DNA from: Nocardioides oleivorans | Lineage (GTDB): Bacteria > Actinomycetota > Actinomycetes > Propionibacteriales > Nocardioidaceae | Length of the DNA stretch: 64,000 bases | Direction: 5' to 3' | Assembly: GCF_004137255.1 (NCBI RefSeq) | Contig: NZ_SDWT01000001.1 | Span: 1,860,001-1,924,000, forward strand | In this document: piece by piece, positions 43,980 through 52,025 of the stretch | Position numbering within the stretch: position 1 is the first letter of the stretch | Layout: the number at the start of each line of letters is the position of its first letter | Translations under genes and position numbers: made by a program | The notes under the pieces: model-generated | Told to the model about the DNA's origin: nothing | Database searches by the model: none | The model's input: only the letters and a program-made list of their open reading frames with translations

Positions 43980-45143
43980 ATGACGCAGACCCTGACGCCC
44001 ACCCCGTCCCAGCCGGTCGCCGCCACCGGTGACCGCATCCGCTCCATCACGCTGTCGCACGTGGTGCTGCCGCTGCCGTACGCCGTCAGCGACGCCAAGG
44101 TGCTCACCGGCCGGCAGAAGCCGCTGACCGAGACGGTGATGCTCTTCGTGGAGCTCACCACCGAGCAGGGCTTCGAGGGCATGGGCTTCAGCTACTCCAA
44201 GCGCGCGGGCGGCAAGGCGCAGTACGCCCACCTCAAGGAGGTCATGGACCGCGCGATCGGCCAGGACCCGAGCGACATCGCCAAGATCTACGAGTCGCTC
44301 ATGTGGGCCGGCGCCTCGGTCGGCCGCTCGGGCGTCGCGACCCAGGCCGTCGCCGCGCTCGACGTCGCGCTCTACGACCTCAAGGCCCGCCGCGCCGGCC
44401 TGCCGCTCGCCAAGCTGCTCGGCGCGCACCGCGACTCGTGCCGCGTCTACAACACCTCCGGCGGCTTCCTCCAGGCCTCCGTCGAGGAGATCAAGGAGAA
44501 GGCGTCGGCCTCGCTCGAGTCCGGCATCGGCGGCATCAAGATCAAGGTCGGCCAGCCCGACTGGCGCGAGGACCTGCGCCGCGTCGCCGCCCTTCGCGAG
44601 CACCTCGGCGACGGCCCCTTCATGGTCGACGCCAACCAGCAGTGGGACCGCGCCCGCGCCCGCCGGATGTGCCGCGAGCTCGAGCAGTTCGACCTGGTCT
44701 GGATCGAGGAGCCGCTCGACGCGTGGGACCACGTCGGCCACGCCGACCTCTCGCAGACCTTCGACACCCCGATCGCCACCGGCGAGATGCTCACCTCGGT
44801 CGACGAGCACATGGGCCTGGTCAACGCCGGCTACCGCGGGATCGTGCAGCCCGACGCCCCGCGCATCGGCGGCATCACGCCGTTCCTGAAGTTCGCCACC
44901 CTCGCCGCCCACCACCGCCTCGACCTCGCGCCGCACTACGCGATGGAGATCCACCTCCACCTCGCGGCGACGTACCCCACCGAGCCGTGGGTCGAGCACT
45001 TCGAGTGGCTCAACCCGCTCTTCGAGGAGCGCATCGAGATCCGCGACGGCCAGATCTTCGTGCCGGACCGCCCGGGCCTCGGCTTCACGCTGACCGAGCG
45101 CATGCGTGAGCTCACCCTGGAGACCGCTACCTTCACCGCATGA
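43980..45143 (+). CDS. Enolase-superfamily L-talarate/galactarate dehydratase-like enzyme
   Basis: This is a 387-residue mandelate-racemase subgroup enzyme. Catalytic Lys187-x-Lys189 is in IGGIKIKVGQPDW; metal ligands are Asp217 (MVDANQQWD), Glu243 (WIEEPLD) and Glu269 (IATGEM); and the catalytic His319 is in APHYAMEIHLHL. The VDANQQWDR phrase is typical of L-talarate/galactarate dehydratases, which form 5-keto-4-deoxy-glucarate. That product is the substrate of the KdgD enzyme encoded at 56322. ATG 43980 is chosen; the longer frame starts inside the operator region. The gene overlaps gntR by four bases, so enzyme and regulator are one operon. Confidence 0.93.
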   Translation: MTQTLTPTPSQPVAATGDRIRSITLSHVVLPLPYAVSDAKVLTGRQKPLTETVMLFVELTTEQGFEGMGFSYSKRAGGKAQYAHLKEVMDRAIGQDPSDIAKIYESLMWAGASVGRSGVATQAVAALDVALYDLKARRAGLPLAKLLGAHRDSCRVYNTSGGFLQASVEEIKEKASASLESGIGGIKIKVGQPDWREDLRRVAALREHLGDGPFMVDANQQWDRARARRMCRELEQFDLVWIEEPLDAWDHVGHADLSQTFDTPIATGEMLTSVDEHMGLVNAGYRGIVQPDAPRIGGITPFLKFATLAAHHRLDLAPHYAMEIHLHLAATYPTEPWVEHFEWLNPLFEERIEIRDGQIFVPDRPGLGFTLTERMRELTLETATFTA

Positions 45144-45814
45144 GCTCGACCCTCTCCGCGCGTGTGGTCGCCGGCCTCAAGGACAAGATCCTGGCCGGCG
45201 ACCTCGCGCCGGGAGCGAAGCTCCCCTCGGAGGCGGAGCTCATCGACGAGTACGCCGTCTCCCGCACCGTCGTGCGCGAGGCCGTGACCCGCCTCCGGGC
45301 CGAGGGCCTCGTGGAGACCCAGCAGGGTCGCGGGTCCTTCGTGCTCGCGGTCCCCGAGTCGTCGTCGTTCCTCGTGGAGGCCTCCGCCATCCGCACCAAC
45401 GCGGACGTCACCGCGATGCTCGACTTCCGCATCGGCGTCGAGTCGGAGGCGGCTGCTCTGGCGGCGAGGCACCATACGCCGTCCGACGTCTCCTCGATCG
45501 AGTCCGCGATGTCGGGCTTCACGCGCGCCGGCCACGAGGGCGCGGTCGAGGCCGACTTCGCTTTCCACCTCGCCGTCGCCCGTGCCACGCAGAACCGCTT
45601 CTACGTCGACCTGCTCGGCTCGCTCGGACCGATGATGATCATGCTGCCCCGCACCCGCCTCGGCGAGGCGTACTCCATGACCGACGCCACCCACGTCGAG
45701 CGGGTCCAGCGCGAGCACGACAACGTCGCCGCCGCGGTCCTCGCCGGAGACGTCGAGACCGCCCGCGCCGCGATGCGGCTGCACCTGGGGAACACCCGCC
45801 GCCGGGTGACGTGA
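45140..45814 (+). CDS. GntR-family regulator with FCD domain
   Basis: This 224-residue FadR-subfamily regulator has a winged helix-turn-helix at about 8-75 (GAKLPSEAELIDEYAVSRTVVREAV and GLVETQQGRGSFV). The C-terminal FCD ligand domain has the metal-binding pattern Asp/His-x3-His in EADFAFHLAVARAT and later RVQREHDNV and AMRLHLGNTRR. Its ATG overlaps the dehydratase stop (ATGA). It most likely represses its own operon through the 35-bp dyad at 43922-43956, relieved by an aldarate or a breakdown product. Confidence 0.93.
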   Translation: MSSTLSARVVAGLKDKILAGDLAPGAKLPSEAELIDEYAVSRTVVREAVTRLRAEGLVETQQGRGSFVLAVPESSSFLVEASAIRTNADVTAMLDFRIGVESEAAALAARHHTPSDVSSIESAMSGFTRAGHEGAVEADFAFHLAVARATQNRFYVDLLGSLGPMMIMLPRTRLGEAYSMTDATHVERVQREHDNVAAAVLAGDVETARAAMRLHLGNTRRRVT

Positions 45815-45842
45815 CGTCCGGGCGCGGGTGCGCGGAGCGGTG

Positions 45843-46057
45843 TGTGAGCCACATTTCCGAGGCTCGGAATGTGGCTGTGGCACCGCCCGCGGGCGTGTCG
45901 TCGTACGCCGCGCCGGTGGGCGGAGCGGTGAGTGAGCCACATTTCGGAGGCTCGGGATGTGGCTGTGGCACCGCCCGCGGGCGTGTCGTCGTACGCCGCG
46001 CCGGTGGGCGGTGAGTGAGCCACGTTCCCGGGGCTCGGAATGTGGCTCACACACCGC
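45843..46057. repeat. Three tandem hairpin-bearing intergenic repeats
   Basis: Three copies begin with TGAGCCAC at 45843, 45931 and 46014, giving periods of 88 and 83 bases (the second unit lacks GAGCG). Each contains a hairpin, AGCCACATT then CCGAG paired with CTCGG and AATGTGGCT, and the first two are followed by an almost identical filler with GTGTCGTCGTACGCCGCG. The array fills the gap between convergent gntR and arsR genes. Confidence 0.88.
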
Positions 46058-46065
46058 TCAGGAGA

Positions 46066-46401
46066 TCAGCGGCCGGACCTCTTGCCCCGGGCGACCTCGG
46101 TGGCGAGGGCGTCGAGCCGGGCGTCCCAGAAGACCCGGAACTGCTCGACCCAGGCGTCGGCCTCCCGGAGGCCGGTGGGGTCGACGGCGTACAGCCTCCG
46201 GGTGCCCGCGGCGCGCACGGTCGCGAAGCCGTGGTCGCGCAGCACCTTGAGGTGCTGGCTGACCGCGGGCTGGCTGATCCCGAACTCCTCGCGCACGACC
46301 GCGGCCACGTCACCGGCGCTCGACTCGCCGGCCGGCTCGGCCGCCAGCAGCTCGAGGATGCGACGGCGTACGGGATCGCCGAGGACGTCGAAGGCGTGCA
46401 C
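46066..46401 (-). CDS. ArsR-family regulator
   Basis: This 111-residue winged helix-turn-helix regulator has DPVRRRILELLAAEPAGESS, then FGISQPAVSQHLKVLRDHGFATVRAAGTRRLYAVD. No metal-binding Cys motif is present, as in the ArsR group that pairs with SRPBCC (AHSA1) proteins. It follows the SRPBCC gene after three bases, in one operon. The 16-bp palindrome at 47069-47084 upstream of that gene is a good operator candidate, so autoregulation is likely. Confidence 0.92.
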   Translation of the reverse strand: MHAFDVLGDPVRRRILELLAAEPAGESSAGDVAAVVREEFGISQPAVSQHLKVLRDHGFATVRAAGTRRLYAVDPTGLREADAWVEQFRVFWDARLDALATEVARGKRSGR

Positions 46402-46404
46402 GGC

Positions 46405-47049
46405 TCAGGCCGGCGGTTCGGCGCCGGTGTAGAAGGCGGCGGTCCGGGCGGCGGCCGCGCGCGAGGCATCCGGGTCGCCGGAGACCACGGCGTCGGCCTC
46501 GCCCCACTGGGTCGCCGAGCCGCCCATGAACGACTGGCCGCCCGCCGACGCCCCCCAGCCCTCGACCTCCTCGTGCGGGATCGTCGTACCGGTCGCGAGG
46601 TGCTCGGCCAGGCCCATCAGGCCGAGCTCCCAGCCGACGCCGACCGCCCCGGGGCCGTACGTCGACCAGTGCTCGTTGCCGGACACGTCGGCCGCGTGCC
46701 GCAGGGTCAGCGTCGTGGCGCCCTCGGTCTCCTCGACCAGGTGCACGTCGACCCACGAGGTCTCGCCTCCGAGCTCCCAGGTGATCGCGAGGTGCTCCGG
46801 CTGGTCGCAGGCGAGGATCTCGCCGCCGGCGTTGCCCTCGACCTGGAAGCGGCCGCCGAGGCGGAGGTCGCCGCTGACCGGCGCGAACCAGCGCGGGATC
46901 CGCTCGGGGTCGGTGACGGCGGTCCAGAGGTCGGCCGCGTCGGTCGGGTAGGTCCGGGAGGCGACCACGACCTTGACGGGCGTGCCCTCGTGAGTGCTGT
47001 CCTCGACGGCGCGGGTGACCGCGCCCAGGTGCTTGGCTACGTCGAACAT
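46405..47049 (-). CDS. SRPBCC (AHSA1-like) domain protein
   Basis: This 214-residue protein has an SRPBCC/Aha1 C-terminal-like fold in residues about 25-155: YPTDAADLWTAVTDPERIPRWFAPVSGDLRLGGRF is the classic AHSA1 opening, and LRHAADVSGNEHW follows. The family holds hydrophobic ligands in a deep pocket; the ligand here is unknown. The C-terminal 60 residues are an extra helical part with GGQSFMGGSATQW. It is the first gene of the operon with arsR. Confidence 0.9.
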   Translation of the reverse strand: MFDVAKHLGAVTRAVEDSTHEGTPVKVVVASRTYPTDAADLWTAVTDPERIPRWFAPVSGDLRLGGRFQVEGNAGGEILACDQPEHLAITWELGGETSWVDVHLVEETEGATTLTLRHAADVSGNEHWSTYGPGAVGVGWELGLMGLAEHLATGTTIPHEEVEGWGASAGGQSFMGGSATQWGEADAVVSGDPDASRAAAARTAAFYTGAEPPA

Positions 47050-47068
47050 GCCGCAAATAATTCATGCA

Positions 47069-47084
47069 TGACTTATATAAGTCA
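47069..47084. promoter_or_regulatory. Perfect 16-bp palindrome, probable ArsR operator
   Basis: TGACTTATATAAGTCA reads the same on both strands. It lies 20 bases before the SRPBCC start codon and nine bases after the end of the upstream minus-strand gene. The AT-rich sequence is striking in this context. The adjacent arsR product is the likely binder. Confidence 0.75.
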
Positions 47085-47092
47085 AGGCTGAA

Positions 47093-48358
47093 TCACCAGC
47101 GGGAGGTGTTGACCTCGAAGTCCCGCTGGATCGAGCGCATGTAGACGGTGTCCTCGCGCCGGCGGACGCCGCAGGAGAGGTAGAGCTCGTGCAGCTCGCC
47201 GAGCCGGTCGCGGTCGAGCGTCACGCCGAGGCCGGGGGTGGTCGGCACGGCGACCGCGCCGTCGACGAACGACAGCACGCCGTCGGCGATCACCTCCTGG
47301 GTCTTCCAGGGGTAGTGGGTGTCGCAGGCGTAGGTCAGGTTCGGCGTCGCGGCGGCGAGGTGCACCATCGCGGCGAGCGAGACGCCGAGGTGGGAGTTGC
47401 TGTGCATCGACAGCCCCAGGCCCCACACGTCGGTGATCTGGCCGAGCAGCGCGGACTTCCTCAGCCCGCCCCACAGGTGGTGGTCGGACAGCACGACCTG
47501 GACCGCGTCCTGCGCGATCGCGGGGGGCAGGTGCTCCATGGCGATGACGCACATGTTGGTCGCGAGCGGTACGTCGGTGCCGGCCGAGACGGCTGCCATG
47601 CCGGGGATGCCGGGGGTCGGGTCCTCGAGGTACTCCACGACGCCGGCGAGCCGGGCCGCGACCTCGAGCGAGGTCTCGGGAGTCCACGCACCGTTGGGGT
47701 CGAGCCGCAGCGGCAGGTCCGGGAACGCCGCCCGCAGCGCCTCGATCGCCTCGCACTCCTGCTCGGGCGGGAGGACGCCGCCCTTGAGCTTGAGCGAGCC
47801 GAAGCCCCAGCCCTCGACCATCCGGTGCGCCTGGCCGACGAGCTGGTCGGGGGTCAGTGCCTCGCCCCACGCGTCGTCGGCGAAGCCGGGGTGGCCGGCC
47901 CACTTGTAGAAGAGGTAGCCGCTGAACGGCACGGTCTCGCGGACCGCGCCGCCCAGCAGGTCGGAGACGGGCACGCCGGCGGCACGACCCTGGAGGTCGA
48001 GGCAGGCGACCTCGAAGGGGGAGTAGACGGTGTCGACCGCTGAGTCGACGTCGAGCATCCCGCCGAAGGACGCGCCACCCCCGCCGGTCTCGCGGCCGAG
48101 CACGTCGGTGACGAGGCGGCGCAGGCCGTGCAGGTCGTACGCGTCGTGCCCGGGCAGCCCGGCGGCGATGGCCTCCAGGCGTGCGAGGTGCACCTCGTCG
48201 GCGTACGTCTCACCGAGGCCGAGGAGGCCGGAGTCGGTGTGCAGCTCGACGATCGCGCGCAGCGCGTAGGGCTGGTGGACGCCGACCACGTTGAGCAGCG
48301 GCGGGTCCTCGAACGCGACGGGCGTGACGACGACGCGGGAGATGCGGAGGTCGCTCAC
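47093..48358 (-). CDS. GlucD-like enolase-superfamily dehydratase
   Basis: This 421-residue protein has the glucarate dehydratase signature: Lys190-x-Lys192 in SLKLKGGVL, Asp220 in LRLDPNGAW, Glu245 in YLEDP, Asn268 in LATNMCV and His319 in SMHSNSHLG. All positions line up with GudD at 58777, but sequence outside the motifs differs, so it is a paralogue that may act on another acid sugar. GTG 48358 overlaps the usp stop (GTGA). It is the last gene of the operon tctC-tctB-tctA-usp-dehydratase, which suggests that the transported compound is its substrate. Confidence 0.93.
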   Translation of the reverse strand: MSDLRISRVVVTPVAFEDPPLLNVVGVHQPYALRAIVELHTDSGLLGLGETYADEVHLARLEAIAAGLPGHDAYDLHGLRRLVTDVLGRETGGGGASFGGMLDVDSAVDTVYSPFEVACLDLQGRAAGVPVSDLLGGAVRETVPFSGYLFYKWAGHPGFADDAWGEALTPDQLVGQAHRMVEGWGFGSLKLKGGVLPPEQECEAIEALRAAFPDLPLRLDPNGAWTPETSLEVAARLAGVVEYLEDPTPGIPGMAAVSAGTDVPLATNMCVIAMEHLPPAIAQDAVQVVLSDHHLWGGLRKSALLGQITDVWGLGLSMHSNSHLGVSLAAMVHLAAATPNLTYACDTHYPWKTQEVIADGVLSFVDGAVAVPTTPGLGVTLDRDRLGELHELYLSCGVRRREDTVYMRSIQRDFEVNTSRW

Positions 48359-48750
48359 CTGGACGGCTTCACCGCGAGGATCGGGACGTCGAGGTCGAGC
48401 AGGAGGCGCTGCGCGTCGCTGCCGGTGACGAGCTTGCCGACCGGGGAGCGGCGGCGCATGCCGATCACGACGAGGCGTACGTCGTGCGCCGCGGCGACCT
48501 TGGTGAAGGTCTCGACGATGTCGTCGCCGTGGTCGGACTGGTCGACCGTCGCGGTGACGCCGAGGGCGCCCGCCCGGGCGACGAGCTCGTCGGCCGCGGT
48601 GCCGTCGATGAGCTCCCCGTCGACGGTGCTGCGCCGGCGCGGGCTGTTGAGGATGACGACCTCGTCGCCGCGGGCGGCGGCCTCGGCGAGGCCGGCCGCG
48701 AGGGCCGCCTCACCGACGGCACTGGGGACGTAGCCGATCAGGATGGTCAT
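48355..48750 (-). CDS. Universal stress protein (UspA family)
   Basis: This 131-residue single Usp domain has the ATP-binding pattern G-x2-G-x9-G-(S/T): VIGMRRRSPVGKLVTGSDAQRLL, plus an N-terminal beta strand MTILIGYVPS. It probably binds ATP. It is coupled on both sides by four-base overlaps, to tctA upstream and to the dehydratase downstream. A Usp gene inside tripartite transporter operons is a recurring theme and may mean regulation of the transporter. Confidence 0.93.
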   Translation of the reverse strand: MTILIGYVPSAVGEAALAAGLAEAAARGDEVVILNSPRRRSTVDGELIDGTAADELVARAGALGVTATVDQSDHGDDIVETFTKVAAAHDVRLVVIGMRRRSPVGKLVTGSDAQRLLLDLDVPILAVKPSR

Positions 48751-50288
48751 CGCAGGGAGTCCTCTCGGTGGACGTCGTCGGTGGAGGTGGAGGCCTGTCC
48801 GGCCGGCTGCTGCCGGCGGCCGGACAGGAGCTTCTTGCCCAGCGGCCACAGGGCCACGAGGAGGAAGGCGGCGAGGATGGTCCCGGAGATCGGGTCCTTT
48901 ACGAACCCGGTCGGGTCTCCGTCGTAGATGATCATCGAGCGCCGGACGTTGTTCTCCAGGATCGCGCCGAGCACGAAGGCCAGGACCATCGGGCCGGGCT
49001 CGAAGCCGCCCTTCTTCATCAGGTAGCCCAGGACGCCGAACACGATCATCAAGAAGACGTCGAAGGTCGAGTTGTTGAGCGTGTAGGCGCCGAGGATCGT
49101 GATCAGGGCGGTGATCGGGGCGAGGATCGCCGGCCGGATCCGCAGGATGCGCACGAAGATGCCGACCAGCGGGATGCTCAGGAGCAGCAGGATGATGTTG
49201 CCGACGTACATCGAGTTCACGACACCCCAGAACAGGTCGGGGTTCTCGTCGACCAGCGCCGGGCTGGGCGTGACGCCCAGGACGAGGAGGCCGGCGAAGA
49301 GCATCGCCATCGAGGCGTTGGCCGGGATGCCGAGCGTGAGCAGCGGGATGAACGACGACGTGGCGGCGGCGTTGTTGGCCGTCTCCGGGGCGGCGACGCC
49401 CTTGATCGAGCCGCGGCCGAACTCCTCGGGCGTCTTGGAGATGCGCTTCTCGGTGGCGTACGCCGCCAGCGACGACATCACGGCGCCACCGCCCGGCAGC
49501 ACGCCGAGGAAGAAGCCGATGACGGTGCCGCGACCGATCGCGGGCGAGGCCTCCTTGAGGTCCTTGCGCGAGGGCCAGATGTTGGTGACCTTGGCCGGCA
49601 CGTGCGGCTTGCCGTGGCGCTCCTCGAGGTTGTGCAGGATCTCGCTGACGCCGAAGAGGCCCATCGCGACGACCACGAAGTCGATGCCCTGGCTGAGCTC
49701 GAGGCTGCCGAAGGTGTAGCGCTGCGCGCCGCTGAACTTGTCCTGGCCGACCGTCGCGAGGAGCAGGCCGATCGAGGCGGCGATGAGGGCCTTGACGGTG
49801 TTGCCGCTGCCGATGGTGGAGACCAGGAGCACGCCGAGCAGGGCGAGGGCGGCGTACTCCGGCGGGCCGAAGTCGACGGCCCAGCTGGCGACGAGCGGTG
49901 CGGTGAGGCTGAGCAGGACGATCGAGACGGTGGCGCCGATGAAGGAGCCGATGGCGGCGACGCCGAGGGCGGTGCCGGCCTTGCCCTGCTTGGCCAGCGC
50001 GAAGCCGTCGAAGACGGTGACCACCGAGCTGGCCTCACCCGGCAGCCGGAGCAGGACCGAGGTGATCGTGCCGCCGTACTGGGCGCCGTAGTAGACGCCG
50101 GCGAGCATGACGATGCCGGAGATCGGGTCGCCGATCTGGATGACGATGGGCAGCAGGATGGCCATCGTGGCGGCGGGGCCGAGACCGGGCAGCACGCCGA
50201 TCAGCATGCCGATCAGGACGCCGACCAGGCAGTAGAGCAGCACGTCGGGCTGGGCGACGACGGCGAAACCGTTGAGGAAGTCGTTCAT
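48747..50288 (-). CDS. tctA: Tripartite tricarboxylate-type transporter, large permease TctA
   Basis: This 513-residue permease has about eleven helices. Marks of TctA are GMLIGVLPGLGPAATMAILLP near the N-terminus, YYGAQYGGTITSVLLRLPGE, and GVLPGGGAVMSSLAAY with ETANNAAATSSFIPLLTLGIP. It uses ion gradients to import a carboxylate delivered by TctC. It is preceded by tctB after 14 bases and overlaps usp. The substrate is probably a sugar acid given the dehydratase in the same operon, although the family also takes citrate and aromatic acids. Confidence 0.95.
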   Translation of the reverse strand: MNDFLNGFAVVAQPDVLLYCLVGVLIGMLIGVLPGLGPAATMAILLPIVIQIGDPISGIVMLAGVYYGAQYGGTITSVLLRLPGEASSVVTVFDGFALAKQGKAGTALGVAAIGSFIGATVSIVLLSLTAPLVASWAVDFGPPEYAALALLGVLLVSTIGSGNTVKALIAASIGLLLATVGQDKFSGAQRYTFGSLELSQGIDFVVVAMGLFGVSEILHNLEERHGKPHVPAKVTNIWPSRKDLKEASPAIGRGTVIGFFLGVLPGGGAVMSSLAAYATEKRISKTPEEFGRGSIKGVAAPETANNAAATSSFIPLLTLGIPANASMAMLFAGLLVLGVTPSPALVDENPDLFWGVVNSMYVGNIILLLLSIPLVGIFVRILRIRPAILAPITALITILGAYTLNNSTFDVFLMIVFGVLGYLMKKGGFEPGPMVLAFVLGAILENNVRRSMIIYDGDPTGFVKDPISGTILAAFLLVALWPLGKKLLSGRRQQPAGQASTSTDDVHREDSLR

Positions 50289-50302
50289 GTGGCTGCCTCC
50301 TC

Positions 50303-50845
50303 TCAGAAGTTCAGCAGGTGGGGGAGCGGGATGCTCAACCCGTAGAGGAACAGGAAGTAGAAGACGGCCACGGTGCCGACCGAGATGGTGATGGTGCTGC
50401 GCCAGGTCTCGCCGCCGAGGAAGCGGAGCCAGACCACGCAGAGGATGAGCGAGGGGATCTCGAAGCCGGTCAGCGGCATCATCACGCCGAGGGCGATGAA
50501 GGTGAGCACGCCGACCGCGGGGAGGATGCTCGACCTGGAGAAGGACACGCTGTCCTCGAGCTTGCGGCCGGTGACGAGCAGCACGACCGACAGGACCGTG
50601 ATCAGCGCCGAGATCACGAACGGCCAGAGGCCGGGACCGGGTCGGCGCAGGTTGTCGAGGCCGTAGTCGAGGGCGAGGACCAGGCCGCCGATGCCGACGG
50701 CGAGGGCGACGAGCGCACCGACGGTCTGGTAGGCCGGGCCGCCCGGGGGCAGCTCCTCCTCGGCGAGGGTCTCGGCCACCTCGGCCTCGATCTCGTCCAG
50801 GATGTCCGGGCCACCTCTGCCTGTGGCGGTGCGCTCGTCGCTCAT
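50303..50845 (-). CDS. tctB: Tripartite tricarboxylate-type transporter, small permease TctB
   Basis: This 180-residue protein has an acidic cytoplasmic N-terminus of about 40 residues and four membrane helices (TVGALVALAVGIGGLVLAL, LWPFVISALITVLSVVLLV, PAVGVLTFIALGVM and TISVGTVAVFYFLFLYG). Size, helix number and place between tctC and tctA identify TctB. The acidic extension is longer than in many homologues. Confidence 0.93.
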   Translation of the reverse strand: MSDERTATGRGGPDILDEIEAEVAETLAEEELPPGGPAYQTVGALVALAVGIGGLVLALDYGLDNLRRPGPGLWPFVISALITVLSVVLLVTGRKLEDSVSFSRSSILPAVGVLTFIALGVMMPLTGFEIPSLILCVVWLRFLGGETWRSTITISVGTVAVFYFLFLYGLSIPLPHLLNF

Positions 50846-50911
50846 CGTGTGGTCCTTACGTGATGCGTGTGCGGGGGAGGGTGGTGCCGTGGTGCGGTGG
50901 GTGGTGCTCGA

Positions 50912-51913
50912 TCAGCTGGCGTCGCCGAGGCTGATGCCGTACTCGTCGACCAGCGAGGCGTAGCGCTCGCGGTCGCTGTCGAGCATCTCGACGACCTCGT
51001 CGCCGGTCACCTCGAGCGGGGTGAGGCTGTTCTGCTCGTTGAAGGCCTGGTAGTCCTCGGTCTTGAAGGTGGCCTGCAGCGCGTCGTAGAGGGTGTCCTT
51101 GACGTCCTGCGGGGTGCCCTTCGGCGTGGTGAGGAAGCGGTACTGGTAGACCTCGACGTCGAGGCCCTGCTCGGTGGCGGTGGGCACGTCGGGGAGGAAC
51201 GAGATCCGCTCGGGGGCGAAGACCGAGAGGGCGGTCAGCTTGCCGTTGTTGATGTTCTCGATCGCCTCGCCGGTCTGCAGGCAGGCGGTGTCGACCTGGT
51301 TGCCGAGCAGCGCGGTCAGCGCCGGGGCGCCGCCGTCGAACGGCACGGCCTCGGAGGTGATGTCGCCGACGGAGTACGTCAGCGCGCAGGCGAGCTGGGC
51401 ACCCGTGCCGACGCCGGTGGTGCCGTAGGTGATGCGGCCGCCCTCGGCCTTGAGGTCGTCGATCGACGTCCAGCCGTTCTTGGCGTTGGTGACCAGCACG
51501 TAGTCGTCGCGGGAGACGCCGCCGACGACGTCGAAGTCGTCGATGCTGGTGACCTCGTCCTCGGCGACCGCGAGCGGGGTGATCGCGAAGAGCGAGGCGT
51601 TCTGGACGGAGATGACGGAGCCGTCGTTGTCCGAGGACTGCACCTTGTTGGCGGCCAGCGCGCCGTTGGCGCCCGACAGGTTGATGACGGGGAACTGCTG
51701 GTCGAGCTCGTCGGTGAGGCCGGTGGAGACCTGGCGCGAGATCAGGTCGGAGGAGCCACCCGGGTCCGCGCCGACGTACATCTCGACGGAGCCGGTGGGG
51801 TAGGTGTCGCCGTCGCCACCGTCACCGGTGGTCGTCGAGACGCCGCCGCATGCGGTGAGGGCGAGGGCAGTGCCGGCGGCGACGGCCGCCAGGGCGAATG
51901 ACTGCTTGCGCAT
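50912..51913 (-). CDS. tctC: Tripartite tricarboxylate-type solute-binding lipoprotein TctC
   Basis: This 333-residue protein has a lipoprotein signal ending LTA-Cys22. The mature part has the Bug/TctC two-lobe fold: VEMYVGADPGGSSDLISRQ, TYGTTGVGTGAQLACAL, FDGGAPALTALLGNQVD and SFLPDVPTATEQGLD. It captures the substrate outside the membrane and hands it to TctA/TctB. It is the first gene of the five-gene operon and is divergent from the lysR gene. Its promoter is at 51946-51976. Confidence 0.95.
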   Translation of the reverse strand: MRKQSFALAAVAAGTALALTACGGVSTTTGDGGDGDTYPTGSVEMYVGADPGGSSDLISRQVSTGLTDELDQQFPVINLSGANGALAANKVQSSDNDGSVISVQNASLFAITPLAVAEDEVTSIDDFDVVGGVSRDDYVLVTNAKNGWTSIDDLKAEGGRITYGTTGVGTGAQLACALTYSVGDITSEAVPFDGGAPALTALLGNQVDTACLQTGEAIENINNGKLTALSVFAPERISFLPDVPTATEQGLDVEVYQYRFLTTPKGTPQDVKDTLYDALQATFKTEDYQAFNEQNSLTPLEVTGDEVVEMLDSDRERYASLVDEYGISLGDAS

Positions 51914-51945
51914 GGTGGTGCTCCTTGTTCGGGGTGTGACCACCG

Positions 51946-51984
51946 ACACTAGGATTGCATCACGATGCCGGTCCAAGCCCGATT
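51946..51984 (-). promoter_or_regulatory. tctC promoter with element shared with kdgD
   Basis: On the minus strand: CGGGCTTGGAC, one base, GGCATCGT (within 51984-51962), with TTGGAC (51976-51971) as -35, 19 bases, TAGTGT (51951-51946) as -10. Transcription would start near 51938, about 25 bases before the ATG. The GCATCACGATGC dyad at 51957-51968 overlaps the spacer. The element and spacing recur before kdgD. Confidence 0.75.
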
Positions 51985-52025
51985 CAGCATGGACTGATCC
52001 AACTCGTGCATCGTACCCTCGGCCG

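Noticed and set aside
45843..46057. Possible CRISPR array or riboswitch tandem
   Set aside because: Only three units, the filler between hairpins is also repeated, and the array lies at the 3' ends of convergent genes rather than in a leader.
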